64,000 nt of DNA from Nocardiopsis sinuspersici. Its GTDB lineage: Bacteria; Actinomycetota; Actinomycetes; Streptosporangiales; Streptosporangiaceae. This document shows, one piece after another, positions 39,660 through 50,379 of the stretch. Position numbers and translations under genes: made by a program. The notes below the pieces were generated by a model. It made no database searches. It was given only the letters and a program-made list of their open reading frames with translations, and was not told the DNA's origin. Position 1 is the stretch's first letter, and each line of letters starts with the position of its first letter. Where the stretch lies: assembly GCA_008638415.1 (NCBI GenBank), contig VWVT01000021.1, positions 38,213 to 102,212 of the forward strand, written 5' to 3'.

Positions 39660-40580
39660 GTGAAGAAGCAGGTACCAGCTGTCAGCCGAGGAGCCTGGGG
39701 CCGCCGAGACGCACTTCGCCTGGGTGGAGTGGGGCTGGCCACCCTCGGTCTCGCCGCCTGCAGCCGGGTCGACGGCGGAGGGGGAGAGGGGGAGGAGGGC
39801 ACATCGACCCTGGACCGCCTCCGCGAGCAGGGCTTCGTGGCGGTCGGCCTCGCCAACGAGATCCCCTTCGGCTTCGTCGACGACTCCGGCAACCCCGCCG
39901 GGCAGTCCCCCGCCGTGGCCAAGGCCGTCTTCGAGGAGCTGGGCGTCCCCGAGATCCAGGCCTCCTCCGTGAACTGGGACGGACTGATCCCGGGCCTGAA
40001 GTCAAACCGCTTCGACGTCATCGCCGCCGGCATGTTCATCACCCCCGAGCGCTGCGGGCAGGTCGCCTTCACCGAGCCCACCGCCACCTCCCCCGAGGCC
40101 TTCATGGTCAAGGAGGGCAACCCGGAGGGCATCAAGCACTTCAAGGACTTCGCCGAGAACCCCGACCTCAAGCTCGCGGTCCTCAACGGCTCGGTCGAGC
40201 AGACCTACGCCAACTACTTCGAGGTGCCCGAGGACCAGCAGGAGCTCATCCCCAACCAGACCGCCGGCTACGAGCTGCTGGAGGCGGGGCGCGTCGACGC
40301 GATGTCCATGCTGAGCGTGTCCCACGAGTACCTCCTCCAGGACCGGGGCGGCCCCTTCGAGGTCACCGAGCCGTTCTTCCCCGTGATCGACGGCCAGGAG
40401 GAGAAGGGCTGGGGCGGCCTGTGCGTCCGGCAGGAGGACACCACGCTGCTGGAGGAGATGAACCGGGTGATCGCCGAGTTCAAGGAGAGCGGACGCCTCC
40501 TGGAGCTGGGCCAGGACTGGGGCTTCACCGAGGCCGACCTGCCCGACGACATGACCACCGCCGAACTCTGCAAGGAATGA
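39660..40580 (+). CDS. ehuB: Ectoine/hydroxyectoine ABC transporter solute-binding lipoprotein (EhuB-like)
   Basis: 306 residues. The N-terminus RRDALRLGGVGLATLGLAAC combines a Tat-like twin Arg with a lipobox (LAAC), so it is a lipid-anchored extracellular binding protein. The family-3 solute-binding fold follows (GLANEIPFGFVDDSGNPAGQ, FDVIAAGMFITPERC). Assignment to ectoine uptake rests on EhuB-like sequence and the ehuBCDA order next to ectABC; polar amino acids remain possible. GTG with GAGGAG five bases upstream. Confidence 0.88.
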   Translation: MKKQVPAVSRGAWGRRDALRLGGVGLATLGLAACSRVDGGGGEGEEGTSTLDRLREQGFVAVGLANEIPFGFVDDSGNPAGQSPAVAKAVFEELGVPEIQASSVNWDGLIPGLKSNRFDVIAAGMFITPERCGQVAFTEPTATSPEAFMVKEGNPEGIKHFKDFAENPDLKLAVLNGSVEQTYANYFEVPEDQQELIPNQTAGYELLEAGRVDAMSMLSVSHEYLLQDRGGPFEVTEPFFPVIDGQEEKGWGGLCVRQEDTTLLEEMNRVIAEFKESGRLLELGQDWGFTEADLPDDMTTAELCKE

Positions 40581-40587
40581 ACCCGCA

Positions 40588-41313
40588 GTGGACTTCCTGA
40601 TCCAGCGACTACCGCTCTATATCGACGGCGCGTGGATCACCATCCAGCTCACCTTCGGCGGCTGTGCCCTGGCCTTCGTCCTGGCCATGGTCTTCGGGAT
40701 CATGGGGACGATCAGGCACTGGCTGCCCCGGGCCATCTCCACGGTCTACGTGGAGGTGTTCCGGGGCATCGCCGCCCTGGTGCTGATGTTCTGGATGGCG
40801 TTCGCCCTGCCGCAGCTGAGCGGGTTCCGACTGGACGACATGTTCGCCGCGATCCTCGCCCTGGGCCTCAACGTGGGGGCCTACGGAGCCGAGGTCGTGC
40901 GGTCGTCCATCAACGCCGTGCCCAAGGCGCAGGTCGAGGCCACGGTCGCGCTGAACCTCTCCTGGTTCCAGCGGACGCGCCTCGTCGTGCTGCCCCAGGC
41001 GTGGGCCCAGATGCTGCCCACGTTCGGCAACCTCGTCATCGAGCTGATGAAGGCCACCGCGGTGGTCTACCTCATCGGTGTGGCCGACCTGACGGCCGTC
41101 GCGCAGAACATGCGCGAGTCCACGGGTGAGACGGTGGTCGCCTTCATCGGCGCCTTCATCCTCTACTACCTGATCGCGCAGGTCCTCATCTTCGGCATGC
41201 GAATGCTCGAACGCCGCGCCAACCGGAAGCTGGGCCGTACCCCGCCGCGCGGCAAGAGCCTGAAGTCCCTCGCCCAGTCCACACCGGTCGGTAGCGCGGG
41301 AGGGACCTTCTGA
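40588..41313 (+). CDS. ehuC: Ectoine ABC transporter permease (EhuC-like)
   Basis: 241 residues, His/Glu/Gln-type permease with about five membrane helices. The cytoplasmic coupling motif is NLSWFQRTRLVVLPQAWAQM. AYGAEVVRSSINAVPKAQVE is typical of this family. GTG start seven bases after ehuB; the stop overlaps the ehuD ATG by one base. Confidence 0.9.
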   Translation: MDFLIQRLPLYIDGAWITIQLTFGGCALAFVLAMVFGIMGTIRHWLPRAISTVYVEVFRGIAALVLMFWMAFALPQLSGFRLDDMFAAILALGLNVGAYGAEVVRSSINAVPKAQVEATVALNLSWFQRTRLVVLPQAWAQMLPTFGNLVIELMKATAVVYLIGVADLTAVAQNMRESTGETVVAFIGAFILYYLIAQVLIFGMRMLERRANRKLGRTPPRGKSLKSLAQSTPVGSAGGTF

Positions 41314-41934
41314 TGTGGGACTTCCAATGGACCCTCCAGATCCTGCCCGACCTGTTGGGCGCCCTGGGGACGACCGTCCAGATCACCTTCCTCAGCTACC
41401 TGATCGCTCTGGTCCTGGGGCTGCTGATCGCCATCGCCCGCCGGACGCCGTTCTTCGGCGCCGTCCTGCACGCGGCCACGGAGTTCATCCGTACGACACC
41501 GCTGGTCATCCAACTGGTGTTCGTCTTCCTCCTGACCCCGGCCCACATCACCCCGATGACCGTGGGCGTCGTCGTCCTCGGCGTGCACTACGCGGCCTAC
41601 ACGGCCGAGGTCTACCGCTCGGGCATCGAGGGCGTGGCCAAGGGGCAGTGGGAGGCGGCCCGGGCACTGAGCCTGCCCGCCCGCCGCACCTGGGGTGCCA
41701 TCGTGCTGCCGCAGGCCATCCGCAAGGTCATCCCCGCGCTGGGCAACTACCTCATCGCGACGTTCAAGGACACGCCGCTGCTCATCGCGATCGGTGTGGC
41801 CGAGCTGCTCACCGAGGCCCAGCGGATCGGCAGCGCGAGCTTCCGCGTCGTCGAGGTCTACACCGTGGTCGGATTCCTGTTCCTCCTCGTGAGCATCCCG
41901 TCCGCCATCCTCCTCCGACGATTGGAGCGACGCT

Positions 41935-41948
<14 letters not shown>
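41313..41948 (+). CDS. ehuD: Ectoine ABC transporter permease (EhuD-like)
   Basis: 211 residues, second permease subunit. [40 protein letters not shown] and [20 protein letters not shown] are the usual elements, the last being the ATPase-coupling loop. Forms the channel with EhuC. Overlaps ehuA by 14 bases. Confidence 0.9.
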
Positions 41949-42759
<811 letters not shown>

Positions 42760-42783
42760 GGGCCGGCGCGTACGCCGACCGAC

Positions 42784-42817
42784 GCGGGGCCGCTTCCGGA
42801 GCCGGGAGCGGCCCCGC
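42784..42817 (+). terminator. Terminator of the ehu operon
   Basis: GCGGGGCCGCTtCCGG / CCGGgAGCGGCCCCGC, an almost perfect 16 bp stem with a two-base loop. Confidence 0.85.
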
Positions 42818-42927
42818 GCCACGTCCTGACCTGGTATGCCGAGACGAGTGACGACATACCGTAGTCATTAAGTAGCTTTTAGTTTCCCCTTGGGCAGAAT
42901 GAGAGTTCTGCGACAGGAGGGACTCTT

Positions 42928-43866
42928 GTGACCATGGTGCGAAGATGGGGACTCGCCTGGGGGGCGTTGCTCGCCGTCCTGCTCATCGCGGTACCGATGC
43001 TCTCGCACCCCGCGTTGCGCTCCGACGTCCTGGGCGACTCCATGGTCCTCCTCATGGTCTCCTGGTCCCCGATGCTCATCGGCGGGATCCTGGCCTGGGC
43101 CCTGGTCAGGGGTTTCGGCGCACGCGACCGGCTGGACCTCAGGATCGTCCGGGCGATGGAGGGCCACCCCGTCGGGCGCGAGGTGGCCTGGCTGGGGCTG
43201 CTCCTCGTCTGCTTCGTGCTGTCCATGGTGGCGCTGTCCCTGCTCTTTCGCGCCTACGGGGCGCAGATCGGCGCGGACCTGGCCATGTCCGCCTCGCTGG
43301 TGTCCAGGCTTCTGTTCCTGTTCACCCTGCCGCTGCTGCTCATGGACCGCTCAGGGGTCACCGTGGACGGCAAGGGCACCGACATGCCCGCGATCGCGCT
43401 GAGGGTGTCCGAGCCCTGGCGCTGGCTCGGGCTGATCCCGGTCGGGGTCGCGCTGACCCTCCTCGGCTACCTGCTCATCCCCTACATCGGGCTGCCGGGG
43501 CCGTCCCTCCCCCTGCTGGGTTTCCTGCTCGCCTTCACCGTGATCGCCGTGTGCGAGGAGATCTTCTTCCGCGGGATGATGCAGAGCCGACTGGAGCTCC
43601 AGATGGGCCGCTGGGGCGGGATCGTGGCGACCTCGGTGGTCTTCGCGGTCACCTACGCGGTCATCCAGCCCTACGACGCGGTCTCCCAGCTTCCGGGGAC
43701 CGACCTGGTGTACAACACCGGCCTCGCCCTGCTGACCTACGCCACGGCCAGCCTCCTCTACGGCTACCTGTGGACGTGCTTTCGCAACACCTGGCTCCAG
43801 GTGATCATGCGCGTCGGCATGTTCCTGATGATCATGCCGCCCGACCTGCAGATCGGTCTCAACTGA
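42928..43866 (+). CDS. CPBP (CAAX-protease-like) membrane protein, possibly catalytically altered
   Basis: 312 residues, about eight membrane helices. [17 protein letters not shown] carries the EExxxR motif of the CPBP/Abi family. The second motif, usually FxxxH, reads FAVTYAV with Tyr in place of His, and I see no later His in an equivalent helix, so protease activity is doubtful. The GTG has AGGAGG seven bases upstream. Stand-alone; no bacteriocin genes nearby. Confidence 0.78.
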   Translation: MTMVRRWGLAWGALLAVLLIAVPMLSHPALRSDVLGDSMVLLMVSWSPMLIGGILAWALVRGFGARDRLDLRIVRAMEGHPVGREVAWLGLLLVCFVLSMVALSLLFRAYGAQIGADLAMSASLVSRLLFLFTLPLLLMDRSGVTVDGKGTDMPAIALRVSEPWRWLGLIPVGVALTLLGYLLIPYIGLPGPSLPLLGFLLAFTVIAVCEEIFFRGMMQSRLELQMGRWGGIVATSVVFAVTYAVIQPYDAVSQLPGTDLVYNTGLALLTYATASLLYGYLWTCFRNTWLQVIMRVGMFLMIMPPDLQIGLN

Positions 43867-44089
43867 GGGCCGCGCCGACACCGGCCACGGCCCCACCGTT
43901 ACCGGCCGACGACTCCGCCGGCGCCGGTCCTCCCCGGAACCGGCCCGCCCCGCACGCCGGGTACACGCGGCGAAGACCCCGGCGTCCCCGGCGCGTCGGC
44001 GGAAGAGGTCCACAGCGGTCGCGTGGCGGTCACCTCGCCCTCACGGAGGTGTCACCGGGAGGTCATGGAAAAGAGGGAGTCTGCTCACT

Positions 44090-46201
44090 GTGAGCACGGA
44101 AACAGCGCCAACGCCATCGGGTGACGCCACCAGGCCCACCGGGCTGCCCGCCGACAGGTTCATGGACCGCGAGGAGGGATGGCTCCGCTTCAACCAACGG
44201 GTCCTCGAACTCGCCGAGGACGAGGACGTCCCCCTCCTGGAGCGGGCGCGGTTCCTGGCGATCTTCTCCAGCAACCTGGACGAGTTCTTCATGGTCCGCG
44301 TCGCCGGGCTCAAACGGCGCCTGGCCACCGGCCTGCACGTCGCCTCCTCCAGCGGGCACCACCCCCGCGCGCTGCTCGAACGCATCTCCCGGTTCACCCA
44401 CGAGCTCATGCTCCGCCAGACCGCCTGCTTCCAGGACAGCGTCGCGCCCGCCCTGCGCGGGGTCGGGATCCGCATCGTGCGCTGGAGCGATCTGGAGACC
44501 GCCGAGCGCGAGGACCTGCACGGCTACTTCCGGCGCTCGGTCTACCCGCTGGTGACCCCCTTCGCGGTCGACTCCGCGCACCCCTTCCCCTACGTCTCCG
44601 GCCGCTCGCTCAACCTCGCGGTCGCCGTCCAGGACCCGCGCGACGACCGCAGCATGTTCGCCCGCGTCAAGATACCCAGCTCCCTGCCCCGCTTCATCGA
44701 GTCCGGAGGCGGGGGCAGCGGCCGGTTCGTCCCCGTCGAGGACATCGTCGCCGCCCACCTGCCCCAGCTCTTCGAGGGCATGCGGATCCTGGAGCACCAC
44801 GCGTTCCGCGTCACCCGCAACGCCGACCTGGAGGTCGACGAGGACGAGACCGACGACCTCGTCACCTCCCTGGAGGACGAACTGCTGCGCCGCCGCTTCG
44901 GCCCGCTCGTGCGCCTGGAGGTCGAACAGGACATCAGCGACGGGGCGCTCGCCATCCTCACCCGGGCGCTCGGCGCCGAGGAGGGGGAGACCTACCGCGT
45001 CCCCGGGCCGCTCAACCTCGCCGGACTGTCCCAGATCGCCGACGCCGAGCGGCCCGAGCTGCGCTACCCGCCCATGGTCCCCGCCGAGCCGCACGCCCTG
45101 GCACCCGGAGACCTGTTCGCCGCCGTCCGCGAGCGCGAGGTCCTCGTCCACCACCCCTACGAGTCCTTCGCCACGACCACCGAGCGCTTCCTGGCCCTGG
45201 CCGCCACCGATCCCAAGGTCGTGGCGATCAAACAGACCCTGTACCGCACCAGCGGGGACTCGCCCATCGTGGAGTCCCTCGTCGAAGCCGCCAGGGAGGG
45301 CAAGGAGGTCGTGGTCCTGGTCGAGATCAAGGCCCGTTTCGACGAGCAGAACAACATCCAGTGGGCGCGCAAGCTGGAGGAGGCGGGCTGCCACGTCGTC
45401 TACGGCGTCGTCGGCCTCAAGACCCACTGCAAGCTCTCCATGGTCATCCGCCAGGACGACGACGGGCTGCTGCGCCGCTACTGCCACGTGGGCACCGGCA
45501 ACTACAACCCGAGCACCGCCCGCATGTACGAGGACCTCGGCCTGTTCAGCGCCGACCCCGAGGTGGGCGAGGACGTCAACGACCTGTTCAACAGCCTCAC
45601 CGGGTTCTCCCGCAGGAAGCACTACCGGCGCCTGCTCGTCGCCCCCGCCGCCCTGCGCGAGGGCCTGCTCGAACAGATCGCCGCGGAGATCGACAACAGC
45701 CTCAAGGGCGAGCCCGCGCGCATCCGCATCAAGGTCAACTCCCTGGTCGACGAGGAGATCATCGACGCCCTCTACCGGGCCTCGCAGGCCGGGGTGAACG
45801 TCGACCTGTGGGTGCGCGGCAGCTGTGTCCTGCGCGCAGGGGTGCCCGGGCTCTCCGAGAACATCCGGGTCCGCAGCATCCTCGGCCGTTTCCTGGAACA
45901 CTCCCGTATCTTCGTCTTCTCGGGTGGCTGGCGGCCCCGGGTGTGGATCGGCAGCGCGGACCTGATGCCCCGCAACCTGGACCGACGGGTCGAGGCGCTG
46001 GTGCGCGTGGCCGACTCCGAGCAGTGCCACCGCCTGGTCCGCCTCATGGACCTGGCGATGGCCGACACCACCTCGTCCTGGCGGCTGGAACCCGACGGGA
46101 CCTGGAGCCGCGCCACCCACGGCTCCGACGGTCGGCCACTCGTCGACCTGCAGGAGAGCCTGCGCGGAGACCGACACCTGCGAGTAGTGGAGAGCGGATG
46201 A
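44090..46201 (+). CDS. ppk: Polyphosphate kinase 1
   Basis: 703 residues, full length. Makes polyphosphate from ATP reversibly. [20 protein letters not shown] and the catalytic region [20 protein letters not shown] (phospho-His) with [20 protein letters not shown] are diagnostic. [20 protein letters not shown] is another conserved block. GTG start; the stop overlaps the MutT1-like gene, so they are coupled. Confidence 0.97.
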   Translation: MSTETAPTPSGDATRPTGLPADRFMDREEGWLRFNQRVLELAEDEDVPLLERARFLAIFSSNLDEFFMVRVAGLKRRLATGLHVASSSGHHPRALLERISRFTHELMLRQTACFQDSVAPALRGVGIRIVRWSDLETAEREDLHGYFRRSVYPLVTPFAVDSAHPFPYVSGRSLNLAVAVQDPRDDRSMFARVKIPSSLPRFIESGGGGSGRFVPVEDIVAAHLPQLFEGMRILEHHAFRVTRNADLEVDEDETDDLVTSLEDELLRRRFGPLVRLEVEQDISDGALAILTRALGAEEGETYRVPGPLNLAGLSQIADAERPELRYPPMVPAEPHALAPGDLFAAVREREVLVHHPYESFATTTERFLALAATDPKVVAIKQTLYRTSGDSPIVESLVEAAREGKEVVVLVEIKARFDEQNNIQWARKLEEAGCHVVYGVVGLKTHCKLSMVIRQDDDGLLRRYCHVGTGNYNPSTARMYEDLGLFSADPEVGEDVNDLFNSLTGFSRRKHYRRLLVAPAALREGLLEQIAAEIDNSLKGEPARIRIKVNSLVDEEIIDALYRASQAGVNVDLWVRGSCVLRAGVPGLSENIRVRSILGRFLEHSRIFVFSGGWRPRVWIGSADLMPRNLDRRVEALVRVADSEQCHRLVRLMDLAMADTTSSWRLEPDGTWSRATHGSDGRPLVDLQESLRGDRHLRVVESG

Positions 46202-47214
46202 ACATGACGGGAACCGAGGGAGACGTCGAGGGCTCCGTCGAGGGCGTGGGCGGCGGCGTCCCGCGCCGGACGGCGGTCGGGGGCTACCTCGAACCCATCC
46301 GCGCGGGTGGCGCCCTGCTGTGGCGCGAGGGGGCGGGAGGAACCGAGGTCGTCCTCATCCGCAGGCCCGACCGGGGGGACTGGACCCTGCCCAAGGGCAA
46401 GCTCAAGAACCGCGAGCACACCATCGTCGGCGCGGTCCGCGAGGTCCGGGAGGAGACCGGCCTGACCCCTCTGCTGGGCCGCAGGCTCCCGCCGCAGCGC
46501 TACCTCAAGGACGGATGGCCCAAGCAGGTGGAGTGGTGGGCGGCCACGCCCGCCGACCCCGGCGGGGGGATCGACTACCCGCCCAACGAGGAGGTCGAGC
46601 TGGTCGAGTGGGTGCGCGCGGAGGAGGCCCGCGACCGGCTCACCTACGACCACGACGTGCAGGTGGTCGACAACTTCCTGGCCGGGCCCGCCACCACCTT
46701 CCCCGTCATCCTGCTGCGGCACCTCTCGGCGGGGGAGAAGCGCACCTGGAACGGTGAGGACCTGCTGCGTCCGCTGGACGGGGCCGGCCGCGCCGACGCC
46801 CTGGCCCTGTCCCGGCTGCTGGGCGCCTACGGGCGGCCCCGGGTGGTGACGTCGGCGGCGGCGCGGTGCACCGAGTCGGTGCTGCCGTACACGGTGGAGT
46901 TCGACGCGCCGACGCACACCGAGCGGGCGTTCACGGTCCACCAGCCCTCCGCCGGCTCCTCCGCGGCGGGGGGACCCTCCCACAGCGTGGAGGAGGCCAG
47001 GAAGGCGTTCGCGCAGATCCTGGCCGAGGGGCGGCCGACGGTGGTGTGCACGCACGGCGAGCTGGTGCCGCACCTGATGGCCGAGGCGCTCACCCAGTTG
47101 GACGCGCCGTTCACCCAGCAGCTCGGGCTGCGCAAGGGCTCCTTCTGGGTGGTGCACGTGGCCTCGCGGGGCGGTGGGCTGGCGGCGGTGGAGCGGCACG
47201 CGGTCCGCGCCTGA
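46198..47214 (+). CDS. MutT1-like Nudix hydrolase with C-terminal histidine-phosphatase domain
   Basis: 338 residues. Residues 30-165 are a Nudix domain preceded by [20 protein letters not shown] and continuing [11 protein letters not shown]. Residues 175-335 resemble the RHG phosphatase fold ([51 protein letters not shown]). The same two-domain layout is found in mycobacterial MutT1, which degrades 8-oxo-dGTP and diadenosine polyphosphates. ATG overlaps the ppk stop (ATGA), suggesting linked nucleotide/polyphosphate metabolism. Confidence 0.88.
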   Translation: MNMTGTEGDVEGSVEGVGGGVPRRTAVGGYLEPIRAGGALLWREGAGGTEVVLIRRPDRGDWTLPKGKLKNREHTIVGAVREVREETGLTPLLGRRLPPQRYLKDGWPKQVEWWAATPADPGGGIDYPPNEEVELVEWVRAEEARDRLTYDHDVQVVDNFLAGPATTFPVILLRHLSAGEKRTWNGEDLLRPLDGAGRADALALSRLLGAYGRPRVVTSAAARCTESVLPYTVEFDAPTHTERAFTVHQPSAGSSAAGGPSHSVEEARKAFAQILAEGRPTVVCTHGELVPHLMAEALTQLDAPFTQQLGLRKGSFWVVHVASRGGGLAAVERHAVRA

Positions 47215-47268
47215 GGGACGGGCCGGGGCGCCCGGGGCGTGCCCCGCGTCCGGTGACATGATGCGGTC

Positions 47269-47712
47269 ATGGTCAGACACAAGGTTGCGCGGAGCGTCGT
47301 GGTGGACGCTCCCGCCAAGCGGATCTTCGACATCATCGCGGCACCGGCGCGGCACTCCGAGTTCGACGGGTCGGGGACCGTGCGTGCCAACCTCTTCGGC
47401 CCCGACCGGCTGGAGCGGGGCAGCGAGTTCGGCATGGACATGAAGCTGTTCGGCGTCGGCTACCGGATCACCAACCGGGTGGTGGAGTACGAGGAGGACC
47501 GCCTCATCGCCTGGCGGCACTTCGGCTCGCACCGCTGGCGGTACGAGCTGCGGGAGCTGTCCGGGGGAGGCACCAGGGTCACCGAGACCTTCGACTACTC
47601 CCGGGGCCTTCCGGCGTTCTACGTCCTGATGGGGATGCCGGCCAGGAACGGACGGAGCATCGAGCTGACCCTGGAGCGGCTCAAGGCCGCGGCGGAGTCC
47701 GAGGGGAGCTGA
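47269..47712 (+). CDS. SRPBCC-family (polyketide cyclase/START-like) protein
   Basis: 147 residues forming one helix-grip domain: SVVVDAPAKRIFDIIAAPAR at the N-terminus, ITNRVVEYEEDRLIAWRHF centrally, and a long C-terminal helix (GRSIELTLERLKAAAESEG). Binds an unknown hydrophobic ligand. 54 bases after the MutT1-like gene; may be in the same transcript. Followed by a convergent terminator. Confidence 0.85.
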   Translation: MVRHKVARSVVVDAPAKRIFDIIAAPARHSEFDGSGTVRANLFGPDRLERGSEFGMDMKLFGVGYRITNRVVEYEEDRLIAWRHFGSHRWRYELRELSGGGTRVTETFDYSRGLPAFYVLMGMPARNGRSIELTLERLKAAAESEGS

Positions 47713-47741
47713 CCGCTCCCCGAAGGCATGCGCGGACACGG

Positions 47742-47774
47742 GCGCCGCCCTCGGCCGGGGGCCGTGGGCGGCGC
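47742..47774. terminator. Terminator between convergent genes
   Basis: GCGCCGCCC ... GGGCGGCGC, 9 bp perfect stem, 15-base loop, 30 bases after the SRPBCC stop. Confidence 0.7.
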
Positions 47775-47952
47775 TTCGCGACAGGAGCGGGTTCGCGTCA
47801 CCGGGGGGTGCCGCACGCCTCCTCGCGCGGAAGGCGTGTGCCGTCTGTGCGGGACGGCGGGAACGCGTCGTTCCGCGGGCGGCGCCCCCAGTGCCTCCCG
47901 GACCGGGTCCCCGGCTCAGCCGGACACGTGGACCGGGAGGCGTCGACCAGCG

Positions 47953-48366
47953 TCAGGCGTGGTCCTTGTCGTGGTCGTGGTCGTGGTCGTAGTAGCCGTC
48001 CCAGTGGTCCTTGTCGTCGTCGTGGCCGTGGTCCTTGTCGCCGTGGTCCCAGCCGTTCTTCCCACCGTGGTCGTCGCCGTGGCGGTGGCCGTCGTCATCG
48101 TCCCCGTGGCCGTGGTTCCAGCCGTTGTCCCCGTCCTTGTCCTTGTCGCAGTCGTCCTCGTCGTCCTCGTGGCCGTACTCGTCCCAGTGGCCCTCTTCCC
48201 CGCTGTGGCTCTTGCGCTCGCCCTCATCGGAGTCGTGCCAGCCGCAGCTGTGGCCGTGGTGGCCGTGGTAGCCGTCGTGCTCGTCGTCCGCGACGGCGGG
48301 GGAGGCGGCACCGATGACGGCACCGGCGGCCATGGTCATGAGGGCGAGTCCAGCGATACGTTTCAC
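47953..48366 (-). CDS. Secreted Asp/His-rich low-complexity protein
   Basis: 137 residues. Signal peptide VKRIAGLALMTMAAGAVIGAA then SPAVA, cleaving before DDEHDGYHGHHGH. The mature part is almost wholly Asp, His, Gly, Lys and Glu, with Trp-containing mini-repeats (GHWDEYGHEDDEDD, NGWNHGHGDDDDGHRHGDD, NGWDHGDKDHGHDDDKDHWDG) and two Cys. I chose the GTG with AAGGA upstream. The composition suggests metal or cation binding outside the cell; function unknown. The opposite strand is also open but reads as valine/serine-rich nonsense. Confidence 0.72.
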   Translation of the reverse strand: MKRIAGLALMTMAAGAVIGAASPAVADDEHDGYHGHHGHSCGWHDSDEGERKSHSGEEGHWDEYGHEDDEDDCDKDKDGDNGWNHGHGDDDDGHRHGDDHGGKNGWDHGDKDHGHDDDKDHWDGYYDHDHDHDKDHA

Positions 48367-48623
48367 GACAATCCTTGCTCTCGGTAGCAGGAAAATAACT
48401 GACAGTGACGAATGTAGGTCGGCGCATCCCGTTTGGCCAGTCCATCGACGCGGGAAGGCCAGATTGGTGTCGGAGCCCGGTTCCCGCCCGGACGGAAAAC
48501 ACGGTGCTCGCCCAAATGCCCTAAAGTTCGGCAAGGGCCCCTGTTCTGCGCGTCTCCCGGCAACCGCGGCGCGAACCGGTGGGGCCCGCACGGATCCGGT
48601 CGAACCAGGAGTCGGGGGCAGCG

Positions 48624-49331
48624 GTGGGAACAACCTTGGGTGAGGTCTGGCGGGAAGTACTGTCCGTCCAACCCGAACCGGAGCGGTGGATCATCATCGC
48701 CGCGGCCGTCCTGGCCCTGGCCTCGGTGCTGCTGGGTCCGCCCTGGCGGATCGGACGCAACGTCGTCACCATCGCCCATGAGGGCGGGCACGCCCTCGTC
48801 GCCCTGCTCAGCGGCCGCCAGCTCACCGGTATCCGGCTGCACTCGGACACCTCGGGGGTCACCGTCTCCAAGGGCAGGCCGACCGGTGTCGGCATGGTCC
48901 TGACCGTCTTCGCCGGCTACGTCGCTCCGTCGGTCATCGGCCTCCTGGGCATCCTCATGCTGATGTCGGACCGCATCACCGCCCTGCTGTGGCTGAGCAT
49001 CGTCGTGCTCGCCGCCATGCTGCTGATGATCCGCAACGTCTACGGCGTGCTGTCGGTGGTGGGAACCGGCGCGGTGGTGTTCGGGATCAGCTGGTTCACC
49101 CCCGCGGAGGTCCAGGCGGCCTTCGCCTACCTGTTCATCTGGTTCCTGCTCTTCGCGGGCGTGCGGCCGGTCTTCGAGCTCCAGGCGCAGCGGAGGCGCA
49201 ACCCGTCGCCGCACTCCGACGCCGACCAGTTGGCGCGGCTCACCGGCCTGCCCGGCGCCCTGTGGGTGGCGGTCTTCCTCCTGGTGAACGTCGCGGTGAC
49301 CGCGCTGGGCGTGTGGCTGCTGCTCTTCTGA
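48624..49331 (+). CDS. M50B-like membrane metallopeptidase
   Basis: 235 residues with six or so membrane helices. VVTIAHEGGHALVALLSGRQ holds the HExxH-like zinc motif (HEGGH), as in the M50B family. LHSDTSGVTVSKGRPTGVGM and FAGYVAPSVIGLLG follow the family pattern. Substrate unknown. GTG start preceded by a GGGGGCAG stretch. A longer in-frame ATG at 48579 is less likely. Confidence 0.85.
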   Translation: MGTTLGEVWREVLSVQPEPERWIIIAAAVLALASVLLGPPWRIGRNVVTIAHEGGHALVALLSGRQLTGIRLHSDTSGVTVSKGRPTGVGMVLTVFAGYVAPSVIGLLGILMLMSDRITALLWLSIVVLAAMLLMIRNVYGVLSVVGTGAVVFGISWFTPAEVQAAFAYLFIWFLLFAGVRPVFELQAQRRRNPSPHSDADQLARLTGLPGALWVAVFLLVNVAVTALGVWLLLF

Positions 49332-49363
49332 GCGCCACGGGGCGGCCCCGGCACACGAGGCGG

Positions 49364-49386
49364 CCCGGGGGTGCACGGTCCCCGGG
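49364..49386. terminator. Hairpin between convergent genes
   Basis: CCCGGGG-gtgcacggt-CCCCGGG, 7 bp perfect stem downstream of the M50-like gene. Confidence 0.5.
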
Positions 49387-49484
49387 CACACGAAGAGGGG
49401 CGCGGCCGCAGGGGCGCGCCCCGAAGGTGTGTCGTGGCCTGCCGTGTCGCGGTCGCGGAGGCGCCGCGGGCGCGGGCGCCGGTG

Positions 49485-49838
49485 TCAGCCGGAGTGCGAC
49501 GCGGCGAGGGCCTCGGAGACCGTCGTGAAGACGGGGATGCGCGTGTCGAGCGAGGTGACCCGCAGGGTCTGCAGAATCCTCGGGATGGGCGAGGCGATCG
49601 CCAGGAGCGCCTTCTGCTCCCTGGCCGCCTTGTGCGCGCGGATCAGGACGCGCAGGCCGCTGGAGTCGATGAACCGGAGGTCGGAGCAGTCCAGGACCAC
49701 GCGGCCGGAGGGCTGGGTGACGATGGCCTCGGTCACCGCCTCCTGGAAGTGGTGTTCGGTGGCCATGTCGATCTCCCCGTCCAACACCAGAACCCGTCCG
49801 GTGTCGTGCAGGGTGGAGGAGATGGTCAGGTCGGGCAT
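49485..49838 (-). CDS. STAS-domain anti-anti-sigma factor
   Basis: 117 residues: LTISSTLHDTGRVLVLDGEI, GRVVLDCSDLRFIDSSGLRV (phospho-acceptor Ser in DSSG), AIASPIPRILQTLRVTSLDT. Closest in style to RsbV/BldG-type antagonists. ATG 49838 has GGAG five bases upstream; the frame stays open to 49964 but codes nonconserved sequence there. No anti-sigma kinase is adjacent. Confidence 0.88.
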   Translation of the reverse strand: MPDLTISSTLHDTGRVLVLDGEIDMATEHHFQEAVTEAIVTQPSGRVVLDCSDLRFIDSSGLRVLIRAHKAAREQKALLAIASPIPRILQTLRVTSLDTRIPVFTTVSEALAASHSG

Positions 49839-50379
49839 GGCGACTCCGGCGTATTCGGGACGTGCCCGACAGGTCGGCGCGGCCGGTCGCACGCCGCTCC
49901 ACGAGCGGGTGCCGACCGGCGCGTTCTTCGCGTTACCGCGGTGGCCAAGCTGATGGTTCATCAATTTCCTTGCGTGGTGCCCCGGTCCGGGGATGGAACG
50001 CCCCTCTCACCCGGGTCCGTTGGAGTTCGCAACGAGGACGACTGTCCAGAGAACGTACGGATCCGGCTCGGGAGTTCCTGGGTGTGCCCCGCCCTGCCGT
50101 GAGGACGGCGGAGACGGCGGTGTGCCGGTGGGTGCTGCGTCGGGCCACTCCCTGCCCTCTGCAACTGACCAAACCCGCCCGCGGGGGCGGGCATTCCCCG
50201 CCTGTGGCTCGGGGCGGTGGCCGGAGCGGTGGTACCGGGGCCGCTCCAGTGTGCCGGGCTTCCTCTACGAGGGTCGCCCGACCACGGACTTTACCATAGG
50301 GCCGTGGCCGTTTCGTGACGTGAGAGACGCAAGGTCGTGCTCGTGTGTTTTGCTCCCCCTGTGCTTGGTGAGGCCCACA
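49839..50379. other. 541-bp intergenic region upstream of the STAS gene
   Basis: Holds CCCGCCC-gcg-GGGGCGGG (50174-50191), which read on the minus strand is followed by TTT and may terminate the large membrane-protein gene. Otherwise no gene or RNA recognised; it should contain the STAS promoter. Confidence 0.4.
50174..50191 (-). terminator. Possible terminator of the large membrane-protein gene
   Basis: Seven-base GC stem with a three- to four-base loop, followed by GGTTTGG on the minus strand, about 190 bases past the stop. Confidence 0.45.

Noticed and set aside
47942-48250. Simple-sequence repeat tract of GTC/GTGG units as a microsatellite
   Set aside because: Explained by Asp/His codons of the secreted protein on the minus strand.
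47728-48387. Plus-strand valine-rich frame opposite the Asp/His-rich gene
   Set aside because: Runs of Val and Leu come from reading GTC/GTG complements of GAC/CAC codons; there is no start context, and the minus strand has a signal peptide and ribosome site.
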